This document shows positions 29,270 to 38,348 of a DNA stretch of 64,000 nt, in pieces. How positions within the stretch are numbered: the stretch's first letter is position 1; the number at the start of each line of letters is the position of its first letter. This DNA is from Eubacterium ventriosum (lineage in GTDB: Bacteria > Bacillota > Clostridia > Lachnospirales > Lachnospiraceae). A model generated the notes under the pieces. That model made no database searches and was not told the DNA's origin. It saw nothing but the letters and a program-made list of their open reading frames with translations. Location of the stretch: NCBI RefSeq assembly GCF_025150745.1, contig NZ_CP102282.1:1809501-1873500 (forward strand), written 5' to 3'. The position numbers and the translations under genes are program-made.

Positions 29270-30115
29270 ATGGAAATTACGGTGGCAAAAAGTGCCGGAT
29301 TCTGCTTTGGAGTTCAAAGAGCAGTTGACAGTGTTTATAAAGAATTGGAGGAGAATTCAGGAAAAATATACACATTTGGTCCAATAATTCATAATGAACA
29401 GGTAGTTGAAGACCTTAATAAAAGAGGCATCGAAGTTATAGATACTGTGGAACAGCTTAAGAAAATTAAAGAAGGAACAGTTGTTATACGTTCCCACGGC
29501 GTTGCAAAAGAAATATATGATATTTTGGAACAACAGAAATTAAAAATGGTTGATGCAACATGTCCTTTTGTAAAGAAAATTCACAATATTGTTTTGGATG
29601 AAAGTAATAACGGCAAGACCATAATTATTATTGGAAATGACAATCATCCTGAAGTTGAAGGTATAAAAGGATGGGTAAATGGAGAAGTTATTGTTATAAA
29701 TAAAGAAGAACAGATTGAAAAACTGAGTTTACCGGAACAAACTAAAGCGTGTATTGTGTCCCAGACGACATTTAACCACAATAAATTTAAATATTTAGTT
29801 GAAATTATAAGAAAAAAGGGGTATGATATTACTGTTGTAAATACGATTTGCAATGCTACACATGTAAGACAGGTTGAGGCCCAGAAAATTTCATCCAAAG
29901 TTGATGGGATGATTGTAATTGGTGGAAAGAACAGTTCCAATACTCAGAAGCTTTATGACATATGTCGAAATGAGTGTGAGAATACTTTCTATGTACAGAC
30001 GGTGAAAGACTTAAATTTACATGAATTGAAATCATTGAAGTCTATAGGTATTACAGCAGGGGCATCCACCCCAAAGAATATTATTGAGGAGGTTCGTACT
30101 GAATGTCAGAAATGA
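29270..30115 (+). CDS. ispH: 4-hydroxy-3-methylbut-2-enyl diphosphate reductase
   Basis: Last step of the non-mevalonate isoprenoid pathway, giving IPP and DMAPP. The 281-residue protein has the three Fe-S cysteines in SAGFCFGVQRAVD, VDATCPFVKKIH and NTICNATHVRQVEA, and the active-site RSHGV, DNHPEVEG and SQTTFNHNKF. TGGAGAG before ATG 29270 favours it over the ATG at 29258. In many Clostridia ispH is fused to rpsA; here they are separate but overlap by 13 bases. Confidence 0.95.
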   Translation: MEITVAKSAGFCFGVQRAVDSVYKELEENSGKIYTFGPIIHNEQVVEDLNKRGIEVIDTVEQLKKIKEGTVVIRSHGVAKEIYDILEQQKLKMVDATCPFVKKIHNIVLDESNNGKTIIIIGNDNHPEVEGIKGWVNGEVIVINKEEQIEKLSLPEQTKACIVSQTTFNHNKFKYLVEIIRKKGYDITVVNTICNATHVRQVEAQKISSKVDGMIVIGGKNSSNTQKLYDICRNECENTFYVQTVKDLNLHELKSLKSIGITAGASTPKNIIEEVRTECQK

Positions 30116-31200
30116 GTTTTGAACAAATGCTTGATGAAACATTTAAGACTATCCATAATGGAGAAGTTCTTGAAGGAAAGGTGATTAGTGTAAGACCTGA
30201 TGAGGCAGTCCTTAACATTGGTTATAAGGCTGATGGTATTCTTACTAGCAATGAATACTCTAACACACCGGTAGATCTGACAACTGTAATTTCAGTAGGC
30301 GATGAACTGACAGTTAAGGTTCTTAAAGTTAACGATGGTGAAGGACAGGTTGCATTATCATACAAGAAGCTTGCTGCAGAGAAGGCAAATAAAAGAATTG
30401 AAGAAGCTTTTGAAAATAAAGAAGTTCTCAAAGCACCAGTTGTACAGATTTTAAAAGGTGGTTTGAGTGTTGATGTTGAAGGTGGCAGAGTATTTATTCC
30501 AGCCAGCTTAGTATCAGATGCATTTGAAAGAGATTTAGATAAGTATCTTAATCAGGAAATTGAATTTGTAGTTACAGAATTTAATCCTAAGAAGAGAAGA
30601 ATTATCGGTGACAGAAAGCAGTTAATCGTAGCTGAAAAAGAAGCAGCTAAGAAAGCTTTATTCGAAAAAATCGAAGTTGGTCAGACAGTAACAGGTGTTG
30701 TTAAGAGTGTAGTTGATTTTGGTGCATTTATCGATATCGGTGGTGCAGATGGTCTGTTACATATTTCAGAAATGTCATGGGGAAGAGTTGGAAATCCTAG
30801 AAAACTCTTTAAACCAGGCGATGAAGTAACAGCATTCATTAAAGAAATCAATGGCGATAAGATTGCTTTAAGTCTTAAGTTTGAAGATACAAACCCATGG
30901 GCTAATGCAAGTGAAAAATTTGCAGTTGGCGTTGTTGTAACTGGTAAAGTTGCAAGAATGACAGATTTTGGTGCTTTTGTTGAAATTGAACCAGGCGTTG
31001 ATGCATTATTACATGTATCACAGATTGCAAATCATCACGTTGATAAGCCATCTGATGAATTAACAATCGGTCAGGAAATCGAAGCTAAGATTGTTGATTT
31101 TAACGAAGAAGAAAAGAAGATTAGCTTAAGCATGAAAGCTTTACTTCCGCAGGAAGATGAAACTGATGCAGAAGAAGTTGAAGAAACAACTGAGGAATAA
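30103..31200 (+). CDS. rpsA: S1 RNA-binding domain protein (ribosomal protein S1-like)
   Basis: A 365-residue protein with four S1 (OB-fold) repeats at about 18-85, 103-172, 190-258 and 275-345. The last two are the most canonical (VVDFGAFIDIGGADGLLHISEMSW and MTDFGAFVEIEPGVDALLHVSQI are each one long motif). It probably aids mRNA binding by the ribosome, as the short Firmicutes S1 homologues are thought to do. GAGGAGG precedes ATG 30103, which lies inside the end of ispH. An acidic tail ends the protein. Confidence 0.9.
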   Translation: MSEMSFEQMLDETFKTIHNGEVLEGKVISVRPDEAVLNIGYKADGILTSNEYSNTPVDLTTVISVGDELTVKVLKVNDGEGQVALSYKKLAAEKANKRIEEAFENKEVLKAPVVQILKGGLSVDVEGGRVFIPASLVSDAFERDLDKYLNQEIEFVVTEFNPKKRRIIGDRKQLIVAEKEAAKKALFEKIEVGQTVTGVVKSVVDFGAFIDIGGADGLLHISEMSWGRVGNPRKLFKPGDEVTAFIKEINGDKIALSLKFEDTNPWANASEKFAVGVVVTGKVARMTDFGAFVEIEPGVDALLHVSQIANHHVDKPSDELTIGQEIEAKIVDFNEEEKKISLSMKALLPQEDETDAEEVEETTEE

Positions 31201-31231
31201 TATTATTGAGTTAGATTGACTCGTCATAATA

Positions 31232-31268
31232 ACAAAAAGCAGGCACTTAGTTGCTTGCTTTTTGTCTT
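31232..31268 (+). terminator. Terminator after rpsA
   Basis: ACAAAAAGCAGGCA (31232-31245) pairs with TGCTTGCTTTTTGT (31252-31265) with one G-T pair. It ends the cmk-ispH-rpsA unit. Confidence 0.85.
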
Positions 31269-31299
31269 AAAAGATTATTTTGTTAATTAGGGAGTTTAA

Positions 31300-31857
31300 A
31301 TGAGAGTTATAGCAGGCAAGGCGAGAAGATTACAACTGAAAACAATTGACGGTATGGGAACACGCCCAACAACAGACAGAATTAAGGAAACATTATTTAA
31401 CATGATAAATAACGATATGCCGCAGGCAGTTTTTCTTGATTTGTTTAGTGGAAGCGGAGCCATTGGCATTGAAGCGTTAAGTCGTGGAGCTTCCAAAGCT
31501 TATTTTGTTGAGAGTAATAAGAAGGCTGTACAATGCATTAAGGATAATTTGAATTTTACAAAATTACAGGATGATGCAGTTGTTATGGCAATGCCTGTGG
31601 AAAGCGCATTGAAAGACTTAGAACATAAAGTTAAGTTTGATTTTATATTTATGGATCCACCTTATGATAAACTTTATGAAAAAGATGTATTGATTTTTCT
31701 TAGCAAATCTGATTTAATAAATAAAAGTTCAAGGATAATCGTTGAAGCATCTTTGGATACAGATTTTTCATATGCCAGTGAATTAGGATATGAAATAATA
31801 AAAGAAAAGAAATATAAGACTAACAAACATGTATTTCTTAAACTTATAGGAGAGTGA
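31300..31857 (+). CDS. rsmD: 16S rRNA (guanine966-N2)-methyltransferase RsmD
   Basis: A 185-residue SAM-dependent methyltransferase acting on the small subunit rRNA. Motifs: [13 protein letters not shown] at the N-terminus, [13 protein letters not shown], the SAM site [21 protein letters not shown] and the catalytic DPPY in [17 protein letters not shown] precedes the ATG. coaD starts one base after its stop, the same rsmD-coaD pair seen in Bacillus. Confidence 0.95.
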   Translation: MRVIAGKARRLQLKTIDGMGTRPTTDRIKETLFNMINNDMPQAVFLDLFSGSGAIGIEALSRGASKAYFVESNKKAVQCIKDNLNFTKLQDDAVVMAMPVESALKDLEHKVKFDFIFMDPPYDKLYEKDVLIFLSKSDLINKSSRIIVEASLDTDFSYASELGYEIIKEKKYKTNKHVFLKLIGE

Positions 31858-31858
31858 T

Positions 31859-32356
31859 ATGAGAAGAGCAATTTATCCGGGAAGTTTTGACCCGGTAACC
31901 TTTGGTCATCTTGATATTATTAGGAGAGCTTCTAAGATTGTAGATGAGCTGGTAGTTGGTGTTTTGAATAATAATTCTAAAACGCCGTTGTTTTCAGTAG
32001 AAAATCGTGTTAAAATGTTGGAGGAAGTGGTCAGGGATATCCCTAATGTGAAGGTTATGTCATTTGAGGGGCTGTTGGTTGACTTTGCTAAGAAGATTGA
32101 TGCACAGATTATCGTCAGAGGTCTTAGAGCTGTAACGGATTTTGAATATGAGTTACAGATGTCTCAGACTAATTCTATATTGGATGATAATATAGATACT
32201 ATATTTTTTACAACAAGTCTGGAGTATGCTTACCTTAGTTCAAGTACTGTAAGGGAGGCTGCGTTTTATGGAGCTGATATTAGCAGATTTGTTCCGGAAA
32301 GTGTTGTTAATCAGGTATATGAAAGATTAAAGGATAAAGGAGAAAAAAATGAGTAA
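31859..32356 (+). CDS. coaD: Phosphopantetheine adenylyltransferase
   Basis: Penultimate step of coenzyme A synthesis: ATP plus 4'-phosphopantetheine to dephospho-CoA. The 165-residue nucleotidyltransferase has [16 protein letters not shown] (with the T-x-G-H signature), [13 protein letters not shown] and [21 protein letters not shown] lies 5 bases before the ATG. Its end overlaps the next gene by 8 bases. Confidence 0.96.
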   Translation: MRRAIYPGSFDPVTFGHLDIIRRASKIVDELVVGVLNNNSKTPLFSVENRVKMLEEVVRDIPNVKVMSFEGLLVDFAKKIDAQIIVRGLRAVTDFEYELQMSQTNSILDDNIDTIFFTTSLEYAYLSSSTVREAAFYGADISRFVPESVVNQVYERLKDKGEKNE

Positions 32357-32942
32357 GATTGAACAGATTATTACAGAGATAGAGGAATATATTGATAATT
32401 GTAAATTTCAGCCATTATCAACATCAAAGATTATTGTAAATAAAGATGAAATTGATGAATTGTTGGCAGAACTTAGGCTTAGAACACCGGATGAAATTAA
32501 GAAGTATCAGAAGATTATTGCTAATAAGGACGCTATCTTAAATGATGCCAAAGAACGAGCAGAAGCTATGGTTTCAGAAGCTACAGCTCATATTAATCAA
32601 CTTGTAAGCGAACATGAAATTATGCAGAAAGCTTACGAAGAGGCAAACCAGATTATTGAACAGGCTCAGGCAGAAGCTCAGGGAATTTTAGATTCAGCTA
32701 CAACAGAAGCTAACGATTTAAGAACAAGAGCTATGCAGTATACAGACGATATTCTTGCAAATGTTCAGAGCATTTTATCAACAGGTATGGATAGCTTTGA
32801 AAGTGCTCAGAACACAATGATGACATCACTTAACAGCTCATTAAACGTTGTTGTTGAAAGCAGAAAAGAACTTGGCGGAGCTGAGGACGAAGAATCTGTA
32901 GAAAACGGTGAAGATGACAATTTATCAGTAGATTTATTATAG
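32349..32942 (+). CDS. Coiled-coil protein of unknown function (DivIVA/AtpF-like helix)
   Basis: A 197-residue protein dominated by a long helix (about 60-150) of Ala/Glu/Gln heptads, e.g. [20 protein letters not shown] and [18 protein letters not shown], with an acidic C-terminus. The helix resembles those of DivIVA-like and ATP-synthase-b-like proteins, but no domain is clear and no membrane segment is seen. Overlap with coaD suggests translational coupling. Function not known to me; a cell-division or envelope scaffold is only a guess. Confidence 0.75.
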   Translation: MSKIEQIITEIEEYIDNCKFQPLSTSKIIVNKDEIDELLAELRLRTPDEIKKYQKIIANKDAILNDAKERAEAMVSEATAHINQLVSEHEIMQKAYEEANQIIEQAQAEAQGILDSATTEANDLRTRAMQYTDDILANVQSILSTGMDSFESAQNTMMTSLNSSLNVVVESRKELGGAEDEESVENGEDDNLSVDLL

Positions 32943-32953
32943 CTTTAAACTAT

Positions 32954-32989
32954 AAGAAGGCAAAAGTACCAGTGTACTTTTGCCTTCTT
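32954..32989. terminator. Bidirectional terminator between convergent genes
   Basis: A perfect 16-bp stem (32954-32969 with 32974-32989) with a CAGT tetraloop lies between the plus-strand coiled-coil gene and the minus-strand ylbJ-like gene. T-runs are weak on both sides, but the position fits two-way termination. Confidence 0.75.
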
Positions 32990-33020
32990 GTAGTTTATGG
33001 AACAATTAATAGAAATTCTA

Positions 33021-33953
33021 TTAATTACAAGACATCCATATGAAAAATATTATATTGAAAATAAGAAAGTGCTCTATTTTTCCAAGAACATAATATCTCT
33101 TTAAAGTAGAGTTATTAAGAAAACTAAAGGATTGGAACATAATACTTAAACCACCTAATATAATGGAAGAACATGTTAAATATATTTTAAGGTACAAATT
33201 ACTTTCAGTCGATATGTATAATGAAGCGGTGGTTATTTCTGTTAGTCCAACAATTATATATTTTTGCAGTACCGGTATCTTATTAATGCTAATTATAAAA
33301 TTAACTAGGATGTTAAAGCAGATAATATATATGCTAAGCCTAGCAAGGGAATAAAAAGTTGCATGTATTGAATTGAAAGTAGATTCTGTGTGTACAGTGT
33401 TGTTATTATTTGTAAATTTTATAAAGCGACTATTAAATAAGCCTGTTAGTAATGGAGGCAAATAAACAAAAAGAATTATTAACCACGGTGGAATGCAGTT
33501 ATTAAGGCATTTGTTTAATACATAATTTATCAGAAAAGAAATGCTTGAAATATTACAAAAGGTTATTAAAAGTTTTGCTTCTTTAAAAGAAATGTTGTTG
33601 GCAGAATACAAATCACCGATTATTTTTGCACCCATAGGATAACCACTTGTAAAACCGATTATTAAGGCAAAGGTTCCATATTCCGACAAGCTCATCAATT
33701 TGTTGAAAATGGGGTAAAATATGGCAGAAACTGTAGTACAAAGATTGTGAGCCTGCATATAGTTAGTAATAAGCATAAAAGGAAGTAGTGAAGGAATAAC
33801 TGAATACAAGCATATTTTTATTCCTAAAATTACATAATTTGTAATATTGACAGAATAAATAATACAGCATGCCATGATAAAAAGACATACAAAAGAATAC
33901 ACATATTTTTTTGAGCGTACTGATTTAGAGAGGATTAACATTAAATTTATCAC
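33021..33953 (-). CDS. ylbJ: YlbJ-like sporulation integral membrane protein
   Basis: A 310-residue protein with about eight transmembrane segments and the nucleoside-recognition/gate motif ALIIGFTSGYPMGAKIIGDL, typical of YlbJ/SpoIIIAE-like exporters. B. subtilis YlbJ is needed for dipicolinic acid uptake related steps and spore resistance, and also lies beside coaD; here the gene is inverted. It is shorter than the B. subtilis protein (about 400 residues). The start (GTG 33953 or ATG 33941) has no clear RBS. Confidence 0.7.
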   Translation of the reverse strand: MINLMLILSKSVRSKKYVYSFVCLFIMACCIIYSVNITNYVILGIKICLYSVIPSLLPFMLITNYMQAHNLCTTVSAIFYPIFNKLMSLSEYGTFALIIGFTSGYPMGAKIIGDLYSANNISFKEAKLLITFCNISSISFLINYVLNKCLNNCIPPWLIILFVYLPPLLTGLFNSRFIKFTNNNNTVHTESTFNSIHATFYSLARLSIYIICFNILVNFIISINKIPVLQKYIIVGLTEITTASLYISTESNLYLKIYLTCSSIILGGLSIMFQSFSFLNNSTLKRYYVLGKIEHFLIFNIIFFIWMSCN

Positions 33954-34058
33954 TGTTTTTTATATATAATATTATTAAAAATTTTTTTTATTACTGCTAT
34001 AGGTTGAAAATAATCACAAAATACAATAAAATGTATGGGAAAGTTTAGAGGTGCACAA

Positions 34059-34856
34059 ATGAAATTATCGTCAATATCAAGTAGCAGTAAAGGTAACTGT
34101 ATTCTTGTGGAAAATAATAATTCATCAATATTAGTTGATGTGGGAATAAGCAGAAAAAAGGCAGAAGAAGGCTTGGAGTTTTTCGGGAAAAAGCCTGAAA
34201 ACATAGATGGTATAGTAATTACTCATGAGCATAGTGACCATATTAAGGGACTTGGAGTTTTTCTTAGAAAATATCAAGTGCCTGTTTATGCTACTGAAGG
34301 CACCATTAACTGTATTCTTAACAATAAAACAGTTGGAAAGGTTGACAGTGATCTTTTTAATGTAATTAAGCCTGATAGAGATTTTTCCATTAAGGACATT
34401 GAATTGTTACCGTTACATATTAGCCACGATGCGGCGGATCCTGTGTGCTACAGATTTTTTGAAAAAGAAAAATCTTGTGCAGTTGTTACAGATTTAGGCG
34501 AGTACGATGACAAGCTGGTATCAAGTCTTCAAAATCTTGACGCGGCATTAATTGAGTCAAACCACGATGTTAACATGCTTCAGACAGGACCTTATCCATA
34601 TAGCTTAAAACAGCGAATTTGGGGAAACAAGGGACATTTGTCCAACGAGGCTTGTGGAAGATTGTTGAACCGACTTCTAAGTGACAGATTAAAGCATATA
34701 CTTTTAGGTCATTTAAGCGAAGAAAACAACTATCCTGAACTTGCCTATCAGGCAGTCAGAAATGAAATAAATTTTAGCCCTGATAAATATCAGGCAGATA
34801 ATCTTGATATTAGAGTCGCAAGCAGAGTAAAACCATCCTGTCTTGTTGAATTTTAA
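34059..34856 (+). CDS. Metallo-beta-lactamase-fold hydrolase (WalJ/YycJ family)
   Basis: A 265-residue metallohydrolase with the Zn-binding THEHSDHIKG motif, LHISHDAADPVCY, VTDLGEYDD and an ILLGHLSEENN His near the end. MKLSSISSSSKGNCILVE is the typical YycJ N-terminus. Relatives are exonuclease-like proteins, often next to walRK, which are not present here. ATG 34059 follows AGAGGTG at good spacing; the frame is open from 34035. Confidence 0.88.
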   Translation: MKLSSISSSSKGNCILVENNNSSILVDVGISRKKAEEGLEFFGKKPENIDGIVITHEHSDHIKGLGVFLRKYQVPVYATEGTINCILNNKTVGKVDSDLFNVIKPDRDFSIKDIELLPLHISHDAADPVCYRFFEKEKSCAVVTDLGEYDDKLVSSLQNLDAALIESNHDVNMLQTGPYPYSLKQRIWGNKGHLSNEACGRLLNRLLSDRLKHILLGHLSEENNYPELAYQAVRNEINFSPDKYQADNLDIRVASRVKPSCLVEF

Positions 34857-34868
34857 TAAAAACCAACA

Positions 34869-34903
34869 TTCTTTGTGTAAAAAAGTCACACAGAGAAGTT
34901 TTT
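34869..34903 (+). terminator. Terminator after the walJ-like gene
   Basis: TTCTTTGTGT (34869-34878) pairs with ACACAGAGAA (34888-34897) with one G-T pair, then GTTTTT. The AAAGGAGG of the next gene follows directly. Confidence 0.7.
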
Positions 34904-34917
34904 AAAAGGAGGACTTT

Positions 34918-35190
34918 ATGAAGAAAACAATTATTACAGTAGTAGGCAAAGACACAGTAGGAATTATTGCAGGGGTATGTTCATATCTTGCAGAAAACAA
35001 TGTAAATATCCTTGATATTTCACAGACTATTGTGCAGGAATATTTTAACATGATGATGATCGTAGATTGTAATAAGGCTTCTAAGCCGATTAATGAACTT
35101 TCAGATGACCTTGATAAATTAGGTGAGAAGATTGGTGTTAGTATTAAAATGCAACATGAAGATATTTTTAACAGCATGCACAGAATTTAA
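34918..35190 (+). CDS. ACT domain protein (UPF0237 family)
   Basis: A 90-residue protein that is a single ACT ligand-binding domain: TVVGKDTVGIIAGVCSYLAENNVNILDI is the usual beta-alpha-beta core, in shorter pieces. ACT domains bind small ligands, often amino acids. It is paired with the UPF0210 gene 12 bases downstream, an arrangement conserved in many Firmicutes, and probably regulates it. AAAGGAGGA precedes the ATG. Confidence 0.9.
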   Translation: MKKTIITVVGKDTVGIIAGVCSYLAENNVNILDISQTIVQEYFNMMMIVDCNKASKPINELSDDLDKLGEKIGVSIKMQHEDIFNSMHRI

Positions 35191-35202
35191 TCGGAGGGCT
35201 TT

Positions 35203-36567
35203 ATGATTAACAGATTTGAAGTAACAGAAACAAATAAGATGATTGAAAATTACAATTTAGACGTAAGAACTATTACTTTAGGTATTAGTTTGCTGGATTG
35301 TATAAGTGACGACCTTGAAACATTAAATAATAATATTTATAACAAAATCAAAAGATTGGCAAGCAATCTTGTGCAGACAGGTGAAGATATTTCAAAGGAA
35401 TATGGTATTCCGATTGTAAATAAGCGTATTTCAGTAACACCTATTGCTTTGGTAGGTGGCAGTGCGTGTAAGAAACCTGAAGATTTTGTTACAATTGCAA
35501 AAACATTGGACAAAGTAGCTAAGGAAGTTGGCGTAAATTTCTTAGGCGGTTATTCAGCTCTTGTTAATAAGGGAATGACACCTGCAGAAGAAAATCTTAT
35601 TCGTTCAATTCCTGAAGCATTAGCTGTAACAGAAAGAGTTTGTAGCTCAGTTAATGTTGGCTCATCAAAAACAGGAATTAACATGGACGCAGTTCGTCTA
35701 ATGGGTGAAATAGTACATAAAACAGCAGAAAAAACTGCTAATCAGGATTCATTAGGCTGTGCTAAACTTGTTGTATTCTGTAACGCACCGGATGATAACC
35801 CATTTATGGCAGGTGCTTTCCATGGTGTAACAGAAGCTGATGCAATTATTAACGTAGGTGTATCAGGACCTGGCGTTGTAAGACACGCATTAAAGAAAGT
35901 AAGAGGAGAAAACTTCGAAGTTCTCTGTGACACGATTAAAAAGACCGCATTTAAGGTTACAAGAGTTGGTCAGCTTGTTGCTGAAGAAGCAAGCAGAAGA
36001 TTAAATGTTCCTTTTGGTATAGTTGACTTATCATTGGCACCAACACCTGCAATTGGTGACAGCGTAGCTGATATTTTGCAGGAAATCGGTCTTGAAAGAA
36101 CAGGTGCACCGGGAACAACAGCAGCACTTGCACTATTAAATGATCAGGTTAAGAAAGGTGGAGTAATGGCTTCATCATATGTTGGTGGTTTAAGTGGTGC
36201 ATTTATTCCTGTAAGTGAAGATCAGGGAATGATTGATGCAGTAAAAGAAGGTGCTTTATGCATTGAAAAGTTAGAAGCAATGACTTGTGTATGTTCAGTA
36301 GGACTTGATATGATAGCAATTCCCGGGGACACAAAACCAACAACTATTGCAGGTATTATTGCTGACGAATCAGCCATTGGTATGATTAATCAGAAAACAA
36401 CAGCAGTAAGAGTAATCCCTGTAATTGGAAAGGGAGTTGGAGAAATGGTAGAATTTGGTGGCTTATTAGGTTATGCACCAATTATGCCGGTTAACAATTT
36501 CTCATGTGATGCTTTTGTTAACAGAACAGGTAGAATACCTGCACCAATTCATAGTTTTAAAAATTAA
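35203..36567 (+). CDS. UPF0210 / PFL-family protein (DUF711)
   Basis: A 454-residue protein of the DUF711 family. Motifs seen: [61 protein letters not shown] and [16 protein letters not shown]. Structural relatives resemble glycyl-radical-like barrels, but no activase is nearby and no glycyl motif is seen at the C-terminus. Reaction unknown. CGGAGG precedes the ATG. Forms a two-gene operon with the ACT protein. Confidence 0.88.
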   Translation: MINRFEVTETNKMIENYNLDVRTITLGISLLDCISDDLETLNNNIYNKIKRLASNLVQTGEDISKEYGIPIVNKRISVTPIALVGGSACKKPEDFVTIAKTLDKVAKEVGVNFLGGYSALVNKGMTPAEENLIRSIPEALAVTERVCSSVNVGSSKTGINMDAVRLMGEIVHKTAEKTANQDSLGCAKLVVFCNAPDDNPFMAGAFHGVTEADAIINVGVSGPGVVRHALKKVRGENFEVLCDTIKKTAFKVTRVGQLVAEEASRRLNVPFGIVDLSLAPTPAIGDSVADILQEIGLERTGAPGTTAALALLNDQVKKGGVMASSYVGGLSGAFIPVSEDQGMIDAVKEGALCIEKLEAMTCVCSVGLDMIAIPGDTKPTTIAGIIADESAIGMINQKTTAVRVIPVIGKGVGEMVEFGGLLGYAPIMPVNNFSCDAFVNRTGRIPAPIHSFKN

Positions 36568-36578
36568 TATTTGTTTAT

Positions 36579-36761
36579 ATATTGTCAAAAAAGAGGATGT
36601 TTTGCAAACAATAGGCAACTTTTCAAAATTTTGTGTGTATAGTGTAAAGCGTAAAACTTACTGTTTGAGCAGTAGGCGAGTTTAAGTTTTAGCTTTACAA
36701 TAGACGACGGAGCAAAATGATATACGTAGCGTGTTTGCATGCATCCTCTTTTTGACAATAT
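36579..36761. repeat. Long imperfect palindromic element A
   Basis: Left arm 36579-36609 pairs with right arm 36733-36761 (ATATTGTCAAAAA-GAGGATG ... with one bulge and a small internal loop). Nested inside is a second stem, 36643-36660 with 36683-36699. No reading frame of note; intergenic position between a plus-strand and a minus-strand gene. Confidence 0.75.
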
Positions 36762-36814
36762 TCAAATAAATGGAGACGGGAGATTTGAATTTCCAGATTT
36801 TTGGGGGAGATTAA

Positions 36815-36910
36815 ATGACTAAGTTAGAGGACATTGATATTGCAGATTATGTACCCAGAAATTTAAGAAAAATTATTATATCTGGGTACAGGATGCAAAA
36901 AAGAATATAA
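36815..36910 (+). CDS. Small ORF, 31 residues, with strong RBS
   Basis: ATG 36815 follows GGGGGAG by 6 bases and the frame runs 31 codons (MTKLEDIDIADYVPRN ... QKRI). I do not recognise the peptide; it is basic at the C-terminus. A 9-bp inverted repeat, GTACCCAGA / TCTGGGTAC, lies inside it (36851-36859 and 36881-36889). It could be a real small protein, or the front end of a decayed gene. Confidence 0.4.
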   Translation: MTKLEDIDIADYVPRNLRKIIISGYRMQKRI

Positions 36911-36925
36911 AAGATAAAGTGATAG

Positions 36926-38206
36926 TTATTTTATTATTATTTGTCGCTGAAATTCGGTTGGCAATGTTTCACTGGTTTTGTTCATATATATCATTCTGTA
37001 TAGGTTGTCGGCTTTTAAGTTTATGTCTAACATTTTTCTCTGATTGTTATCAGCCTCTTTATAAAAGGTTGCAAATTTGCTTACCAGTGGTATTTTTGTG
37101 CTTTTGCTTATTTCTGATAAGACGCCGGTGTTTTTGTTAAAGCCCAGTATCATTGCATAGTTGACATAGTTGTTGCTTATGAATTCTTTTAGGCCGTCTG
37201 TTTTTATATCAAGAATTATATGTAGTAATGCTCTTGATATAGCTGAGTATGTGTAGTTCTTTGACTGCAGCATTGGCATAAAAGTTTCTATGTCTGTAAA
37301 ATTGTATTTGTTGTTTGCTATTCTGTTTGATAAGTCCTGATTTATTCCTTCTATATGGTCTAATGTATCCATTGATAAAAGTTTGCTTCCCAGAACAGTT
37401 GAAAAGTCATTATATTCTATGGTTGTGTGGTTTTTTATAATGTTTAGGCAATTATCAGGCAGAAGACCTGAAATGTTGTCTTTGTTAGCCATGGCTGTTC
37501 GTATTCCTGTTGCAGAAGCAAGTTTTGTTCTTGTATCAAGAGAATGATAGCCAGCACCAAGTCTTTTAAGAGGCACAGGATTTATTTTGGAGTTAAATCG
37601 CATAAGTGCTTTTATATATTCTATTCCAAGAATATTGTTTGGTTGATTTATAAAAGTATTAATATCTAAATTGCTATTTGAAGTAATATCGGAAGGGTAT
37701 TTTGCATATTTTTTAGAATTAATATCTAGACTATAATCTAAGTTGTATTTCTTAAAGTATTCATCTAACGCCTTTGCACGGGCTTTCGGAAATGAAATGC
37801 CTGTTTTTAAATTTATGGTAAGTAAATCTTTATATTCTTTTGGCTCATTTATTAATATTTCTGCAACTGTGTTTAAAAGGTCTATTGAATCTGTTTCACA
37901 ACCAAAACATAGATAATCAACACAGTTAAGAGAATCTAATAATGCAATTGAAGCTGTTGCAAATAATTCAGCAGATGCAGTGGAGTAAACGACAGGTAGT
38001 TCGATTACCAAATCAGCTCCGTTTAGCATTGCCATTTCGCATCTTGAAGTTTTATTAATAATGGCAGGCATACCGCGTTGAACATAGTTTCCACTACAGA
38101 CAATAACGGCGGCATCTGCATTACATACTTCCTTAGCCTTTGATATTAAATACTTATGTCCATTATGAAATGGATTAAATTCTGCTATAATTCCAACAAT
38201 TTTCAT
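36926..38206 (-). CDS. tmcAL: tRNA(Met) cytidine acetate ligase
   Basis: A 426-residue nucleotidyltransferase-fold enzyme (former YlbM). It activates acetate with ATP and acetylates the wobble cytidine of elongator tRNA-Met. The N-terminus IVGIIAEFNPFHNGHKYLI carries the HxGH signature; AVIVCSGNYVQRGMPAIINK and ELPVVYSTASAELFATASI follow, all typical. It is divergent from pta-ackA, whose products set the acetate and acetyl-phosphate levels. Confidence 0.94.
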   Translation of the reverse strand: MKIVGIIAEFNPFHNGHKYLISKAKEVCNADAAVIVCSGNYVQRGMPAIINKTSRCEMAMLNGADLVIELPVVYSTASAELFATASIALLDSLNCVDYLCFGCETDSIDLLNTVAEILINEPKEYKDLLTINLKTGISFPKARAKALDEYFKKYNLDYSLDINSKKYAKYPSDITSNSNLDINTFINQPNNILGIEYIKALMRFNSKINPVPLKRLGAGYHSLDTRTKLASATGIRTAMANKDNISGLLPDNCLNIIKNHTTIEYNDFSTVLGSKLLSMDTLDHIEGINQDLSNRIANNKYNFTDIETFMPMLQSKNYTYSAISRALLHIILDIKTDGLKEFISNNYVNYAMILGFNKNTGVLSEISKSTKIPLVSKFATFYKEADNNQRKMLDINLKADNLYRMIYMNKTSETLPTEFQRQIIIK

Positions 38207-38279
38207 ATAATTTACCTCGTAGGAATTGATTCTATCATTATTGCACTAAACTTTCAATTGATTAGGGAACAAATAGGTG

Positions 38280-38308
38280 TTGTTTATTGAAAAATCTTAT
38301 ATTATAAT
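38280..38308 (+). promoter_or_regulatory. pta-ackA promoter (TTGTTT-17-TATAAT)
   Basis: TTGTTT at 38280-38285 and TATAAT at 38303-38308 with 17 bases between, 40 bases before the pta start. Confidence 0.65.
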
Positions 38309-38348
38309 AGTTATGATTGGTGAATATAAGGATTTAAGGAGAATAGAA

